A DNA stretch of 64,000 bases from Streptococcus pacificus (GCF_016481305.1 NZ_JAENBO010000007.1:1-64000), one strand, 5' to 3'; numbered from the stretch's first letter, positions 43,997-53,995 are shown. Program-made: numbers and translations. The notes: a model not told the origin generated them from the letters alone.

Positions 43997-46066
43997 ATGA
44001 CATTTCAAATACTACATCAAAATAAGAGTCGAATAAGGGTGAAATGCCCTTTTCTTTGTAGTTACGCAGTAAGAGAGTATCTCAAAGAATTGGCACGTCA
44101 AAATGATGCCATCAAGATGATTCATTTTTATCAAGATGAACGAACGGTAGCTATTACAGTAAATGATGGCTATGTTCTTTCGTCTGCTCTTGATTTTTTA
44201 AGAACCATTGATAAAAAACAACTAAAAGACCTCTTGAAAAAGCCCTATCAAAAAGAAGAGACGCCTTATCATATCGTCTCAAAACAAGTCTTGCAATTTG
44301 CAGCAAGACGGCTACTCTTACCGCTACCACTACAATATGGCTATACGATTTACCAAGCCACGCGCTATATTAAAGAAGCCTTGGCAGCCCTAGCACAAAA
44401 AGAATTGACAATGGAAGTCCTAGACGGGGCTGCTATTTCAACATCAATTCTCATGGGGCAATATAAAACGGCTGGCTCAATCATGTTTATCATGGGATTG
44501 GGGGATCAATTAAACGATTGGTCCAACAAAAAATCAATTGAAGACTTAGAAAATAGTTTAAATAATCGCCAACAATCCGTCTGGGTACTAGATGACAACC
44601 AACAAAAAGTCGAACGACCTAGTCATCTCATTAAAGAAAATGATATCGTCATCATTTCTGCCGGTAATGAGCTATTGTTTGATGGTGTTGTGACATCAGG
44701 CAGTGGAATGGTCAACGAAAGCTCTCTAAATGGTGAGTTTTTCCCCGTTTTTAAAACAATCGAGGATACTGTCTTTTCAAATACCATATTGGAGTCTGGT
44801 GAGATTCAGGTAAAGGTTACAAACGCCACGCTCAACTATCGCCTTCATGAACTGATGCGCCTTATGAGACAATCAGAAGCTAAAAAAGGAAGTGAACAAC
44901 GAAAATTTATCAAGTTGGCTGATCGTCTGGTCAAGTACAACTTTTTAGGAGTCTTTGTCACTTATTTCTTGACAAAATCCTTCCAAAAAGCCTTGTCTTT
45001 CCTATTAGTTGACTTCTCTTGTGCCTTAAAGCTCTCAATTCCAGTTTCTTACCTATCAGCCATCAAAGAGGCTGTCGATCATGATATTATCATTAAGAGC
45101 ATGGACGTAGTGGAAAACTACAATGACATTGACTTATTTGTTTTCGACAAAACAGGAACACTAACAGTTTCTGATCCAAAGGTCTTTAAAGTCATTCCTT
45201 TCCATCATTATTCTACCGAAAATGTTATCAGAATTGGCGCGTGTTTAGAAGAGCACATTCACCATCCGCTAGCAACAGCGGTTGTTCAAAAAGCTGAAGA
45301 ACAAGAGATTATCCACGAAGAAATGCACGGGCAATTAAAACATATTGCCTCACGTGGTATCTTATCAACCATTGATGACAAAAAAGTGGCCATTGGGAGC
45401 TATCAGTTGATGAGTGAACAAGGCATTGACATCACAAAAGAACAAGAAGAGATTATTGCTTCCTATCAAAAACAATATAACCTCCTCTATCTTGGTTATG
45501 ACGGCCAATTAATCGGGATTTTCTTAATTGATACCCCACTTAGAGAAGGAGCCAAAAAGGTCATTTCTTACTTGCAAGAACAAGGCAAGGAAGTCGCTCT
45601 CCTTACAGGAGATACCTTGGAAAGAACTCAAAATCTGATTGGTGACATTGCTTTTCAATACATCAAAACCAACGTTACTCCAGAAGACAAGTACGATTTT
45701 ATCAAAAATCAAATGGCTTTTGGGAAAAAAGTGATGATGATTGGCGATGGGCTAAATGACTCTGCTGCCATCTCTCTAGCAACAATTGGTGCCGTGATGC
45801 ATGATGCAGCTGACATTAGTAAGCAAACCAGTGATTTGGTACTTGCCAGCAATAAGCTAGACAGTCTTTTTATGCTTGAAAAAATCACCAAGACCTTAGA
45901 AAAAAGAGTGTCAAAAAACGTCAAACAAACCATTGGTATCAATAGTAGCTTGATTGTCCTTGGCATCTTCAATGTCATCTCACCAAGCGTATTATCTATC
46001 CTTCACAACTTAACCACTACAACCATTATCCTAAAAAGTATGACTGGTTTTAAAAACGAAGGCTAA
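43997..46066 (+). CDS. Heavy-metal-type P-type ATPase with SCA membrane motif
   Basis: The 689-residue protein has an N-terminal HMA-like domain without CxxC (about 1-75). The actuator motif is NESSLNGE in place of the usual TGES. Phosphorylation is at Asp384 in DKTGTLT, the HP locus is HHPLATAVV, and the hinge GDGLNDSAA. The usual CPC/CPH metal motif in the sixth membrane helix is replaced by Ser341-Cys342-Ala343 (DFSCALKLSIP). All ATPase machinery is present, so it should be active, but the exported metal cannot be inferred. It forms an operon with the PacL-like gene. Confidence 0.9.
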   Translation: MTFQILHQNKSRIRVKCPFLCSYAVREYLKELARQNDAIKMIHFYQDERTVAITVNDGYVLSSALDFLRTIDKKQLKDLLKKPYQKEETPYHIVSKQVLQFAARRLLLPLPLQYGYTIYQATRYIKEALAALAQKELTMEVLDGAAISTSILMGQYKTAGSIMFIMGLGDQLNDWSNKKSIEDLENSLNNRQQSVWVLDDNQQKVERPSHLIKENDIVIISAGNELLFDGVVTSGSGMVNESSLNGEFFPVFKTIEDTVFSNTILESGEIQVKVTNATLNYRLHELMRLMRQSEAKKGSEQRKFIKLADRLVKYNFLGVFVTYFLTKSFQKALSFLLVDFSCALKLSIPVSYLSAIKEAVDHDIIIKSMDVVENYNDIDLFVFDKTGTLTVSDPKVFKVIPFHHYSTENVIRIGACLEEHIHHPLATAVVQKAEEQEIIHEEMHGQLKHIASRGILSTIDDKKVAIGSYQLMSEQGIDITKEQEEIIASYQKQYNLLYLGYDGQLIGIFLIDTPLREGAKKVISYLQEQGKEVALLTGDTLERTQNLIGDIAFQYIKTNVTPEDKYDFIKNQMAFGKKVMMIGDGLNDSAAISLATIGAVMHDAADISKQTSDLVLASNKLDSLFMLEKITKTLEKRVSKNVKQTIGINSSLIVLGIFNVISPSVLSILHNLTTTTIILKSMTGFKNEG

Positions 46067-46088
46067 TGATCAATTATTCTATAGAGGA

Positions 46089-46120
46089 ACCCTCTTTACA
46101 GATTTGTAAAGAGGGTTTTT
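46089..46120 (+). terminator. Terminator of the ATPase operon
   Basis: A 13-bp stem (AACCCTCTTTACA with TGTAAAGAGGGTT) with a 4-nt loop is followed by five T. Confidence 0.9.
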
Positions 46121-46254
46121 CTTATTTAAAAGCAACCACTTTGGCATAAAATTGCTTATTTTTCATCAGAGTGTTATAGTAAAGGAGATTAAGATACAGA
46201 GACTACTAACAATGGATCGATTAGTAGCCTCAAATAAAAAAGGAGGAATGACTT

Positions 46255-47010
46255 TTGGCAAGTAAGGAAATTGGCCATCAATTTTTAGCACGTTTAGGGA
46301 AAAAACGCCTACGTCCAGGAGGAATAACCGCAACCAACTGGTTGATTGAACAAGGTCACTTCTCACACAAGAGTAAGGTGCTAGAAGTCGCTTGTAACCA
46401 AGGAACAACAGCTATCGATTTGGTGCAACGGTTTCACTGTCATGTCACTGGCGTTGATATGGATAAAAAGGCGTTAGAAGTAGCAAAAGACAACATTGAA
46501 AAAGCGCAGTTACAAGATTACATCACCATTATGCAAGCCAATGCGATGAAACTGCCCTTTGAAGATAACACCTTTGATATCATTATCAATGAAGCCATGC
46601 TAACCATGTTAGGCAATCAGGCAAAAAGTAAGGCACTTAAGGAATATCACCGTGTCTTAAAGCCAGGTGGTGTCCTACTAACTCATGATGTTTCTTATGA
46701 AGATCCTAAAACACAAGCAGTTATCAATCAACTCAGTCAAACGATCAATGTTCATGTTACGCCTCTACAGTTAGACGATTGGCGACGACTCATTTTGGAT
46801 GCTGGGTTTTCAAAATCTGACTATACACACGGCAAAATGACACTCATGTCCCCATTTGGAATGATTAAAGATGAAGGACTAGTTGATAGTATTAAGATTG
46901 TCGCTCGAGGATTAAAAAAAGAAAACAGAGAACAATTTCTCAATATGAGACGATTTTTCAGTAAAACTGGAAAAAATCTCTGCTATATTGCTCTTGCCAG
47001 CATTAAATAA
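46255..47010 (+). CDS. Class I SAM-dependent methyltransferase
   Basis: The 251-residue protein starts with TTG (SD AAAGGAGG). The SAM-binding motif I is VLEVACNQGTTAIDL (the usual GxGxG is ACNQG), the acidic motif is VTGVDMD, and YHRVLKPGGVLLTHD follows. The substrate is unknown. Two cupin genes follow at 17 nt and 1 nt, forming an operon. Confidence 0.87.
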   Translation: MASKEIGHQFLARLGKKRLRPGGITATNWLIEQGHFSHKSKVLEVACNQGTTAIDLVQRFHCHVTGVDMDKKALEVAKDNIEKAQLQDYITIMQANAMKLPFEDNTFDIIINEAMLTMLGNQAKSKALKEYHRVLKPGGVLLTHDVSYEDPKTQAVINQLSQTINVHVTPLQLDDWRRLILDAGFSKSDYTHGKMTLMSPFGMIKDEGLVDSIKIVARGLKKENREQFLNMRRFFSKTGKNLCYIALASIK

Positions 47011-47027
47011 TAACAAGGAGGATAAAA

Positions 47028-47366
47028 ATGGCATATATCGAAAAAATTGAAGCAAATAAAGTACTAGATTTAAAAAAGGAAGTTCCTATTAAAGAAGATC
47101 AAATGCTCAGCAAAACACTCGTACAGCGAAAAGACTTGGGAATGACTCTTTTTTCTCTTGACAAGGGACAAGAAATTGGTCGCCACACCTCTCCAGGGGA
47201 TGCCATGGTCAATATCCTAAGCGGACAAGCCATTATTACCATAGGAGACAAGGAATACACTGTATCTGCCGGTGAAACCATCATCATGCCTGCCGATATT
47301 CCCCATAGTTTATTTGCTAAAGAAGCTTTTCAGATGTTACTTGTGGTTGTGAAACCGGAGGTTTAA
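47028..47366 (+). CDS. Cupin-domain protein
   Basis: The 112-residue protein has cupin motif 1 around GRHTSPGDAMVNILSGQA and motif 2 around MPADIPHSL. His residues of a metal site are present (GRHT...PHS). The SD is AAGGAGG. It is the middle gene of the methyltransferase-cupin-cupin operon. Its role is unknown. Confidence 0.87.
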   Translation: MAYIEKIEANKVLDLKKEVPIKEDQMLSKTLVQRKDLGMTLFSLDKGQEIGRHTSPGDAMVNILSGQAIITIGDKEYTVSAGETIIMPADIPHSLFAKEAFQMLLVVVKPEV

Positions 47367-47367
47367 G

Positions 47368-47676
47368 ATGTTTGAAAACTTATTAACAGCCATCACCTAT
47401 CACGACCAACAAATTGCGAGCCGCAACCTTAGTAAAAAGCTTGGTCTCAAAGAAACACTTGTTTTGTACGCCATGGCAAAAGGAGAAACCATCAGCAATG
47501 AGTCAAGCCCTAACACAAAGTTACTAATGGTTCTTGAAGGAAGACTGTTGTTGACTAAAGACGAGGATAGCCAGTTACTAGAGGCAAACAGTCTCACAAC
47601 CATCCCAGCCAATCAACGACATCACTTAAAAGCGGATACCAATACAAAATTATTACAATTAGAATTACCAGATTAA
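47368..47676 (+). CDS. Second cupin-like protein
   Basis: The 102-residue single-cupin fold (LLMVLEGRLLLTKDE, IPANQRHHLKADTNTKLLQLEL) lies one base after the first cupin stop, with SD GGAGG inside the first gene. The metal-binding His set is incomplete compared with the first cupin, so it may be a structural or sensing partner. Confidence 0.78.
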   Translation: MFENLLTAITYHDQQIASRNLSKKLGLKETLVLYAMAKGETISNESSPNTKLLMVLEGRLLLTKDEDSQLLEANSLTTIPANQRHHLKADTNTKLLQLELPD

Positions 47677-47686
47677 AAATGATATC

Positions 47687-47721
47687 AAAAAGCCTCTATC
47701 ATAAAGATAGAGACCTTTTTT
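47687..47721 (+). terminator. Terminator of the methyltransferase-cupin operon
   Basis: CTCTATC with GATAGAG and flanking A and T runs; six T follow. Confidence 0.75.
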
Positions 47722-47832
47722 GACTATTTTTATAGGGATGAAGACAAAAAAGACACAACTATCAGTAATACTGACTAACTCATCGTTAAAAATTAGAAGA
47801 AAAATTCATAATTTTTTCTCTATTAATCAGAG

Positions 47833-49653
47833 TTAAAACAAGCCCAGCTCGTGAAGGATAATTTCCACATCACTTTTTTGACTTCTATCCTCAAGCGCTT
47901 TTTTGACGGGTTTGACATGATCGGTGATAATGCCATCAACATCTGACGTGACAAATTCATCAATTGACTCAGGCGTATTCACAGTCCAAACAATCACTTT
48001 TTTACCCGTTTCTTTAATAGTCGCAACATTATCATCGGTTGCTTCTCCTTCTTCCATAATGAGGTAATCACCCTTTAAATCTTTCAGATTTCCGATATTA
48101 AAGAAGTAAAGATAGCCTGTTTCAATTTCCGGATAGTTTTTTTCGGTATATTCGATGATATCATAATCAAGTGACAAGATAACAGCCTTGTCGCCAAGAT
48201 GGTTGTCTTTGATTTGTTTGACCACATCATCAACCATCTGATAATCAGCACTATCACCCTTTAACTCGATAAACAAGCCAATATTATCTTTTGAAGTGGC
48301 AATCAATTCTTCCAAAGTTGGTACCTTGGCAGTCGGCGCATCGTCTTCAAATTCATTGATTAAATCTAACGCCTTGATCTCTTGCAACGTCAGCTCCATC
48401 GGTGCCTTATCAACACCAGCGATACGATTAAAAGAACTATCATGATTGAGGATATAGTAACCGTCTTTGGTTCTTTGGACATCAATTTCAGTCCACTCCA
48501 CCCCTTCAGCAATTGCACTTTCAATTCCTTCAATAGAATTTTCAACCCCTAAATCGCCACCACCTCTATGAGCAATCACGTCAATATGAGGATTAATTCT
48601 AAAAATATCGTTGAAAAATAAGGTGAACATAAGTGAAACTAACAAGATAAGTATGGTCATTACACCCATAAATGCCTTAAACGCATACTTTTGAAAACGG
48701 CCCAGCATCACTGGCTCCTCTGAATTTTTTATCAACTTAGCCATTAATGGCGTTAATATAACAGTTTGACCATCTTCCTTGTTAAATTGAAAAAATAAGG
48801 TGGTTAAACTATGGATAAAAAATGGCAAAGTCACAGAAGACACCATAGAGACGACAACCGTTGTGACCAACAATAATAGCCAATTAAAGAAACGATAAAT
48901 ACCAGTATTAACTGTTTCTAACGCTGAAAGCAAAGCTATCCCAGCACCAACAACTATAACAGCCAAGAGTGAGAGCACAAATAGAAAAGCGACAAATTTT
49001 GCCATTGCCTTTAGAGTGGCTTTCCAATGTTTTAAAAATAAGTGTCTGGCTTTTTTTAGTGACTCAAAAATATTATCCCCTGTTAGGGTAATATAATGAA
49101 AGGTAAAAATGTGAAACAGAGTCAATAAAAAAATAATACTGAGGGCCACTAGATAAAGGCCAAGATAAAGAGGCGTGCTATAGATGACCGAAGTGATAAA
49201 ATTTGGAATTTTAATATTCCCAATCGAAGTAATCCCAAGACCTACACTAGCAATCGGCACTAAAATGGTTAAATAAAAAGCAACAAGTAACCCAGAGGGA
49301 TTAAGAAGAGTTTTGACAGACTGTAGTCCAATCTTTAGGAGTTGCGTGCTCTTAACATAATGCCCGTCTTTTCCTTGTATCGCACTGAGTGCAATTAAGG
49401 AATTAACATCAATGCCAACAATAGCCACAAAAAGAAAGAGAGTAAGAAATAACATTCCCACACCCTGTGGACTAAAGACAAAACTCAAAAAATCCCCACT
49501 AGAGAGATTATCTCTACCGCTAGAAGCAATGAGAAAGTTTAAAATAAAAGAGTAAATCGGGAGAATAATAGCAGACAGTACAAGCTTTGTGACAAGCTGG
49601 TACTTGAGATAAACCCAAAAATTGGTACGGTTTTCTTTAATAACTCTCAACAT
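47833..49653 (-). CDS. Membrane glycerophosphodiester phosphodiesterase
   Basis: The 606-residue protein has an N-terminal membrane domain (about 1-345, at least seven hydrophobic segments), typical of the Firmicutes GDPD with a GPDPase membrane domain. A C-terminal GDPD catalytic domain follows (about 360-590). Catalytic marks are HRGG near 362, EIDVQRTKDG and NHDSSFNR. It hydrolyses glycerophosphodiesters, perhaps lipoteichoic-acid- or lipid-derived. It is monocistronic on the minus strand. Confidence 0.92.
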   Translation of the reverse strand: MLRVIKENRTNFWVYLKYQLVTKLVLSAIILPIYSFILNFLIASSGRDNLSSGDFLSFVFSPQGVGMLFLTLFLFVAIVGIDVNSLIALSAIQGKDGHYVKSTQLLKIGLQSVKTLLNPSGLLVAFYLTILVPIASVGLGITSIGNIKIPNFITSVIYSTPLYLGLYLVALSIIFLLTLFHIFTFHYITLTGDNIFESLKKARHLFLKHWKATLKAMAKFVAFLFVLSLLAVIVVGAGIALLSALETVNTGIYRFFNWLLLLVTTVVVSMVSSVTLPFFIHSLTTLFFQFNKEDGQTVILTPLMAKLIKNSEEPVMLGRFQKYAFKAFMGVMTILILLVSLMFTLFFNDIFRINPHIDVIAHRGGGDLGVENSIEGIESAIAEGVEWTEIDVQRTKDGYYILNHDSSFNRIAGVDKAPMELTLQEIKALDLINEFEDDAPTAKVPTLEELIATSKDNIGLFIELKGDSADYQMVDDVVKQIKDNHLGDKAVILSLDYDIIEYTEKNYPEIETGYLYFFNIGNLKDLKGDYLIMEEGEATDDNVATIKETGKKVIVWTVNTPESIDEFVTSDVDGIITDHVKPVKKALEDRSQKSDVEIILHELGLF

Positions 49654-50130
49654 AAAATATTCCTTCTAGTTTGTTTTGACTTTTTACTACAAAAATTGAG
49701 TTATCGCTCATGATCCCATCAAAAATTGGGGAGAAAAATTTCTGAACCATTTTATGATGATAAAATGAAAAGGATGCCTCCTTTGAAGACATCCTTTGTT
49801 TCTATTTAATCCTTTAAATAAAACACCAAATGCCATTCAAACTATGAGCCCAAAAACTCTCACTTCTCTTTAATCTTAAATGACACACATCTTGTAAATG
49901 AAAAATGATAATACTCAATGAATCAACGATTAATTTTTCAACGAAACATTGACTTCTTTATACACATTATAGTATAGCTGATTAATAATGGCAAATCATA
50001 TCTATTACTAATTCTTTACTCCTTTCATTTATGATATAATGAAACAACATTAAAAGTTACTGAAATTGGTTTTATAATGATTAGAAAGTAACGTTATCTA
50101 TACTAAAAATCAGTAGTGAAGGGAACACAT
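49654..50130. other. Intergenic region with orphan hairpin and one promoter
   Basis: No gene is seen. AAAGGATG (49769-49776) pairs with CATCCTTT (49790-49797), but no plus-strand gene ends upstream of it. TATAAT at 50035-50040 with a poor -35 is the likely promoter of the gene at 50131. Confidence 0.4.
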
Positions 50131-50475
50131 ATGATTGAAGCAACTGAATTGTTGGCTTATGAAATGAACCATCTAGCCAATGACAATAGAAGAGACAATA
50201 CTTATCTTAGCAGTCTCCATCCCAATTATAAGGAATTCGGCGCCTCAGGCAGAATTTTTCATAAAAGAGACTTTGAAAAAATTGACCTGCCAGAAAGTCA
50301 TTATCAAGTCATCAATTATGATGTTTTAGCCTTGTCTGAAACGTCATGCCTGGCTACTTACCAATTGATTGATACCCTGACTGGACAAAAAACCAATCGC
50401 AGCTCCATCTGGGTTATTTATCAGGATGATTGGAAATTGTTGTTCCATCAAGGAACCCTAGTGGACGAAGACTAA
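50131..50475 (+). CDS. DUF4440/SnoaL-like small protein
   Basis: The 114-residue protein has an NTF2-like fold (start MIEATELLAYEMNHL, strands YQVINYDVLALSETSCLATYQL, RSSIWVIYQDDWKLLFHQGT). The ATG at 50131 with SD AAGGGA is preferred over the GTG at 50116. Such proteins are steroid-isomerase or association-domain folds. The role is unknown. Confidence 0.75.
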   Translation: MIEATELLAYEMNHLANDNRRDNTYLSSLHPNYKEFGASGRIFHKRDFEKIDLPESHYQVINYDVLALSETSCLATYQLIDTLTGQKTNRSSIWVIYQDDWKLLFHQGTLVDED

Positions 50476-50614
50476 TTTCTTGTTTTAATTTTTATCTATT
50501 TTGACAATAGACTTGCAAAAAACATGCAATCTGACAGTTGAATAGGGAGGTATGGTATGTGTGGAATGACTACCGATTTTTAAAAAAGCGAAAAATCATA
50601 AATCGGAGGCTAAG

Positions 50615-51085
50615 ATGAATTATAAAATTAGAGCATTAAAACCATGCGAGATTAAACTACTGGATACCTTTCTATATGAGGCTATTTTTGTTCCTGAAGG
50701 CATAAAAGCACCACCTAAAGATGTCATCAACCATCCTGATTTGCAGAAATATATTTCAGATTTTGGCAAGAAAAGTGATTTCTGTTATGTGGCAGAAGTT
50801 GAGGGAAAGGTCATCGGTGCCGTCTGGACTCGAATGATAGAGGATTATAGCCATGTTGATGATGACACCCCCTCCCTTGCCATCTCACTTCTCAAGGAAT
50901 ACAGACATTTGGGGATTGGAACAAAACTGATGAAGCAAATTCTTTTGACTTTGAAAGAAAAAGGGTATAAGCAAGTGTCATTATCCGTTCAAAAAGCAAA
51001 CTATCCCGTACACATGTATCAAAAAGTAGGCTTTGAAATAATTCATGACAATAAGGAAGACTACATTATGATATGTCAACTTTAG
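50615..51085 (+). CDS. GNAT-family N-acetyltransferase
   Basis: The 156-residue protein has GNAT motif A RHLGIGTKLMKQIL (acetyl-CoA pyrophosphate loop) and motif B VQKANYPVHMYQKVGFE. The substrate is unknown. The SD is GGAGG, 6 nt before the ATG. About 70 nt upstream an 8-codon frame with a good SD (MCGMTTDF) stops early and looks like debris of an older gene start. Confidence 0.9.
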   Translation: MNYKIRALKPCEIKLLDTFLYEAIFVPEGIKAPPKDVINHPDLQKYISDFGKKSDFCYVAEVEGKVIGAVWTRMIEDYSHVDDDTPSLAISLLKEYRHLGIGTKLMKQILLTLKEKGYKQVSLSVQKANYPVHMYQKVGFEIIHDNKEDYIMICQL

Positions 51086-51122
51086 TTTTATAAACCAAAT
51101 GAAGACGAAGATAAAAACAGTA

Positions 51123-51172
51123 AAGCAAAAAAGCCTTGACATCAAGGCTTTTTCTTGTATGGTAGATGCCCC
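51123..51172. repeat. att-like copy A of the tRNA-Lys 3' end and terminator
   Basis: The 50-bp segment is nearly identical to 57592-57641. It contains the hairpin AAAAAGCCTTGA/TCAAGGCTTTTT and then CTTGTATGGTAGATGCCCC, whose last seven bases equal the tRNA-Lys 3' end. It marks the left boundary of the island and also terminates transcription in both directions. Confidence 0.85.
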
Positions 51173-51298
51173 TAAATTGAAAACAAACAAAATACTATTA
51201 AATTTTCCACTAAATTAGTTGATTTTTAAGACTTTAAATTTTCGAAAGAGAGAAAATTTTATTAACTCAGAAATGATATGGGACAAAATGGGACAAAC

Positions 51299-52918
51299 TT
51301 AATATTTAAATTTTTGTTTTTGTTGAAAATTATATTTTGAGATTTCCTCTCTTTTTCGGTTGATTTCCTTCTCAGTCTCCTCAACTGCTTTTTCATTCTT
51401 CGTATCAATGAAGTGAATAATATTTTCTGAAGTTAAATTAATTAGTGTTTCTTTGCCTAAAAACATTGATAAATTTTTAACTTTGTTTTTTAAATCATCT
51501 ATACCAAAATAGAAAATAAAAAATTGGAGTTTGTTTCTTAATTTTTTATGTTTTGTTAATTCAAAGAAATCAATAAATATTTCTTTATCTAATATATCTA
51601 ATGAATGACCAAAAATAATTACATTTATAATATCAAGTTTCTGCAATTCTTTTGTTTCTATAAATGATTTGTACTTAAATCCTGTTTTTTTGATTATTCT
51701 TTGAAACGTTTTTTGGTAATTAATTAAGTCCTCATTAACAAAATTATCATTGTCTTCTATACCAAAAACAAGATTATTGTTATTAATTGAAGAATTACTA
51801 AAATTCTGTTTGCCATGGACGTAATGAATATGATTATCATCTAATCCATATTGTAGTTGAGCTGTGGTAGTGTAATTAAAACTTAGTATATTATCAATTT
51901 TATCAAACTTGTCAATAATTTTAATACGATTTTGTTGAATCATTTTATTTAAATTCTCTTTTTTATCTATATAAGCTAGATAAAACTCTAAATGATAGGT
52001 TAATTGATTAAGAGATGTCATTATTTTTTGATTGAACTCATCCATTAAAAAAATTAAAGATTTGTTTTTTATACCCTGTTTCTCAAATTCAATTCTTTCT
52101 GTCAGTTCATCAATAATAAAATTAATATGCTTGCTATTTTTTAGGTCTGAAAAATAATTTTTGGCTAACTCATTGGATTTTGTAGCACTATCATCTGAAA
52201 AATAAATAAAATCAGTATTTATATTTTTCAATTCTTTTTTTATAATAGATAAAGCTTTAACCAACTGAGAAATTTGATTTTCTAGATCATTCCAATTATT
52301 TATATTTTCTTTATTTGATAAAATAAATTTTAATATTTTATCTCTTAGAAATTGTCTTAAAAACTCATCATATATATATTCCTTACCATCATAATGAGTT
52401 AATTTATCTTTAACATATTTGTTTGATTCTACATTTTTTAACAATAACTCAACATCAATTTTATGTTTTTCATACTCTTTACTAATATTATTATATTTTT
52501 TTTTAATTGAATTAACTAAAACTTCTACATCATCTTTATTTTCACAAAACATTTTAATTGCACTAAAATATGCTTCATGTTTTTTTAAAGTCTTTTCTTC
52601 TCCTAAAAACATTAAATCTTGGAAAAAAATCTCACTATAGTTAGACATAAATTTTAAATCATCAAATTCAAGAGTGCTATTATTAACCATGATGGTTTTA
52701 ATTTGTTTAATAATTTTATTAACCATTTCATATCTAAACCAAAATTTTCCAGGTGGTCTTGGAAAATTAAACATTTGTGAAAAAGAAACACCATCGTCAA
52801 TATCAGGATTATAACCCACAATTTGACTAGCAAATCTTATAAAATCTTCATAACTAGTCTGTTTTCCCAATGCTAGATCGAAACCATTACCAATAATTAA
52901 TATATTTTTTTCTTTCAT
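51299..52918 (-). CDS. abiH: AbiH-family abortive-infection protein
   Basis: The 539-residue protein belongs to the AbiH family first described as a lactococcal phage abortive-infection factor. The N-terminal Rossmann-like motif IIGNGFDLALGKQTSYEDF (about 7-25) is diagnostic. The C-terminal part has NYT-type FNYTTTAQLQYG, HYVHG and IFGHSLDILDKE. The middle (about 130-330) is helical and Lys/Glu-rich. It follows a membrane-protein gene by 70 nt on the same strand and ends at att copy A. The low GC (near 27%) is unlike the core genes and suggests transfer. The mechanism of AbiH is not known. Confidence 0.88.
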   Translation of the reverse strand: MKEKNILIIGNGFDLALGKQTSYEDFIRFASQIVGYNPDIDDGVSFSQMFNFPRPPGKFWFRYEMVNKIIKQIKTIMVNNSTLEFDDLKFMSNYSEIFFQDLMFLGEEKTLKKHEAYFSAIKMFCENKDDVEVLVNSIKKKYNNISKEYEKHKIDVELLLKNVESNKYVKDKLTHYDGKEYIYDEFLRQFLRDKILKFILSNKENINNWNDLENQISQLVKALSIIKKELKNINTDFIYFSDDSATKSNELAKNYFSDLKNSKHINFIIDELTERIEFEKQGIKNKSLIFLMDEFNQKIMTSLNQLTYHLEFYLAYIDKKENLNKMIQQNRIKIIDKFDKIDNILSFNYTTTAQLQYGLDDNHIHYVHGKQNFSNSSINNNNLVFGIEDNDNFVNEDLINYQKTFQRIIKKTGFKYKSFIETKELQKLDIINVIIFGHSLDILDKEIFIDFFELTKHKKLRNKLQFFIFYFGIDDLKNKVKNLSMFLGKETLINLTSENIIHFIDTKNEKAVEETEKEINRKREEISKYNFQQKQKFKY

Positions 52919-52988
52919 TCTTATACTCCTTAAAAATATGGAATGTTATTAAAGTTTGAGACAAAGAAATAAATCACTTACAAACTCT

Positions 52989-53909
52989 TTAAATATTTTC
53001 ATTCTCTAATATCACTTTAACTTTTCGATATAAAAATATTATATCTTGAGCATAGCTATTAGAATCATTATATTCTCTCGCTATTTTATAAATTATTGTT
53101 GAATCTAAATCACTATTTTGTAAATTTGTTCTTTTTCCCACAAATGAAATTAATTTATCGACACTATCATAATCATCTTTTGAATCATTCTGAGCAATAT
53201 TTCGTGTTTTAGTATTTTTTAATTTTTCATATACTCTAACCAATCGAGGGCGTTCAAAATTCTCTTTTATTAAAATTGCTAAAACTATATATAAAGCACC
53301 TGAATTCAGAATATTTAAATTAGATAGAATAGAAAATTTTTTATCAAACTCAATAAGTTTTTCTTTAATATAATGTTGGCGTTTATCATCATAATTATCA
53401 TTATCATATAATAATTTTAAGAAAGAAACGATGAAAAGAAATACCATTGTATATATTTGAAAAAAAGTATCACTTTTATCAGGATATAAAGCGCTTATAT
53501 ATCCTGTATAATACATTTGAGAGATATACCAATTTATTATTGAAGACAATAATAATATGCCAAGAATAAACGGAATATTGACTAGTTTTATTCTTTCAAA
53601 AATTATAACTATAGCAAAAATAGTTAACCAAAATAAAGGTGTCTGTAAAAACAATAAATCGTATAAAATAATATTTTGTCCAATTATATAATTTAATCTA
53701 ACTGAAAATATATATCCTAAAAGGTTTAATATAGGAGTTAAAAAAATAAAAAAAATAATACTATGAATACTAATTTTTTCTTCAGTCTGACTAAAAAATC
53801 TAGTTGTAAAACCCTGATACATTGATAGCTTGATTTTATAAAATACCTTTGTTAAAAACATTTCTATTATAACGTTTATAAGTAAAAAAACAAGTGTATA
53901 TTTAACCAT
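52989..53909 (-). CDS. Membrane protein of unknown function upstream of abiH
   Basis: The 306-residue protein has about five to six hydrophobic segments in residues 1-170. A C-terminal cytosolic part has basic and acidic stretches (NFERPRLVRVYEKLKN, DSKDDYDSVDK). No family is recognised. It is the first gene of the module and is likely co-transcribed with abiH. The low GC matches abiH. It could be the membrane effector or anchor of an AbiH system, or an independent passenger. Confidence 0.7.
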   Translation of the reverse strand: MVKYTLVFLLINVIIEMFLTKVFYKIKLSMYQGFTTRFFSQTEEKISIHSIIFFIFLTPILNLLGYIFSVRLNYIIGQNIILYDLLFLQTPLFWLTIFAIVIIFERIKLVNIPFILGILLLSSIINWYISQMYYTGYISALYPDKSDTFFQIYTMVFLFIVSFLKLLYDNDNYDDKRQHYIKEKLIEFDKKFSILSNLNILNSGALYIVLAILIKENFERPRLVRVYEKLKNTKTRNIAQNDSKDDYDSVDKLISFVGKRTNLQNSDLDSTIIYKIAREYNDSNSYAQDIIFLYRKVKVILENENI

Positions 53910-53995
53910 TATTTATCTCCTTTTAAACATTATATAACAAAATATTCTTTTTATCTAATGCTATCTCAATTTTAATAGAATATTACGTTCAATCA

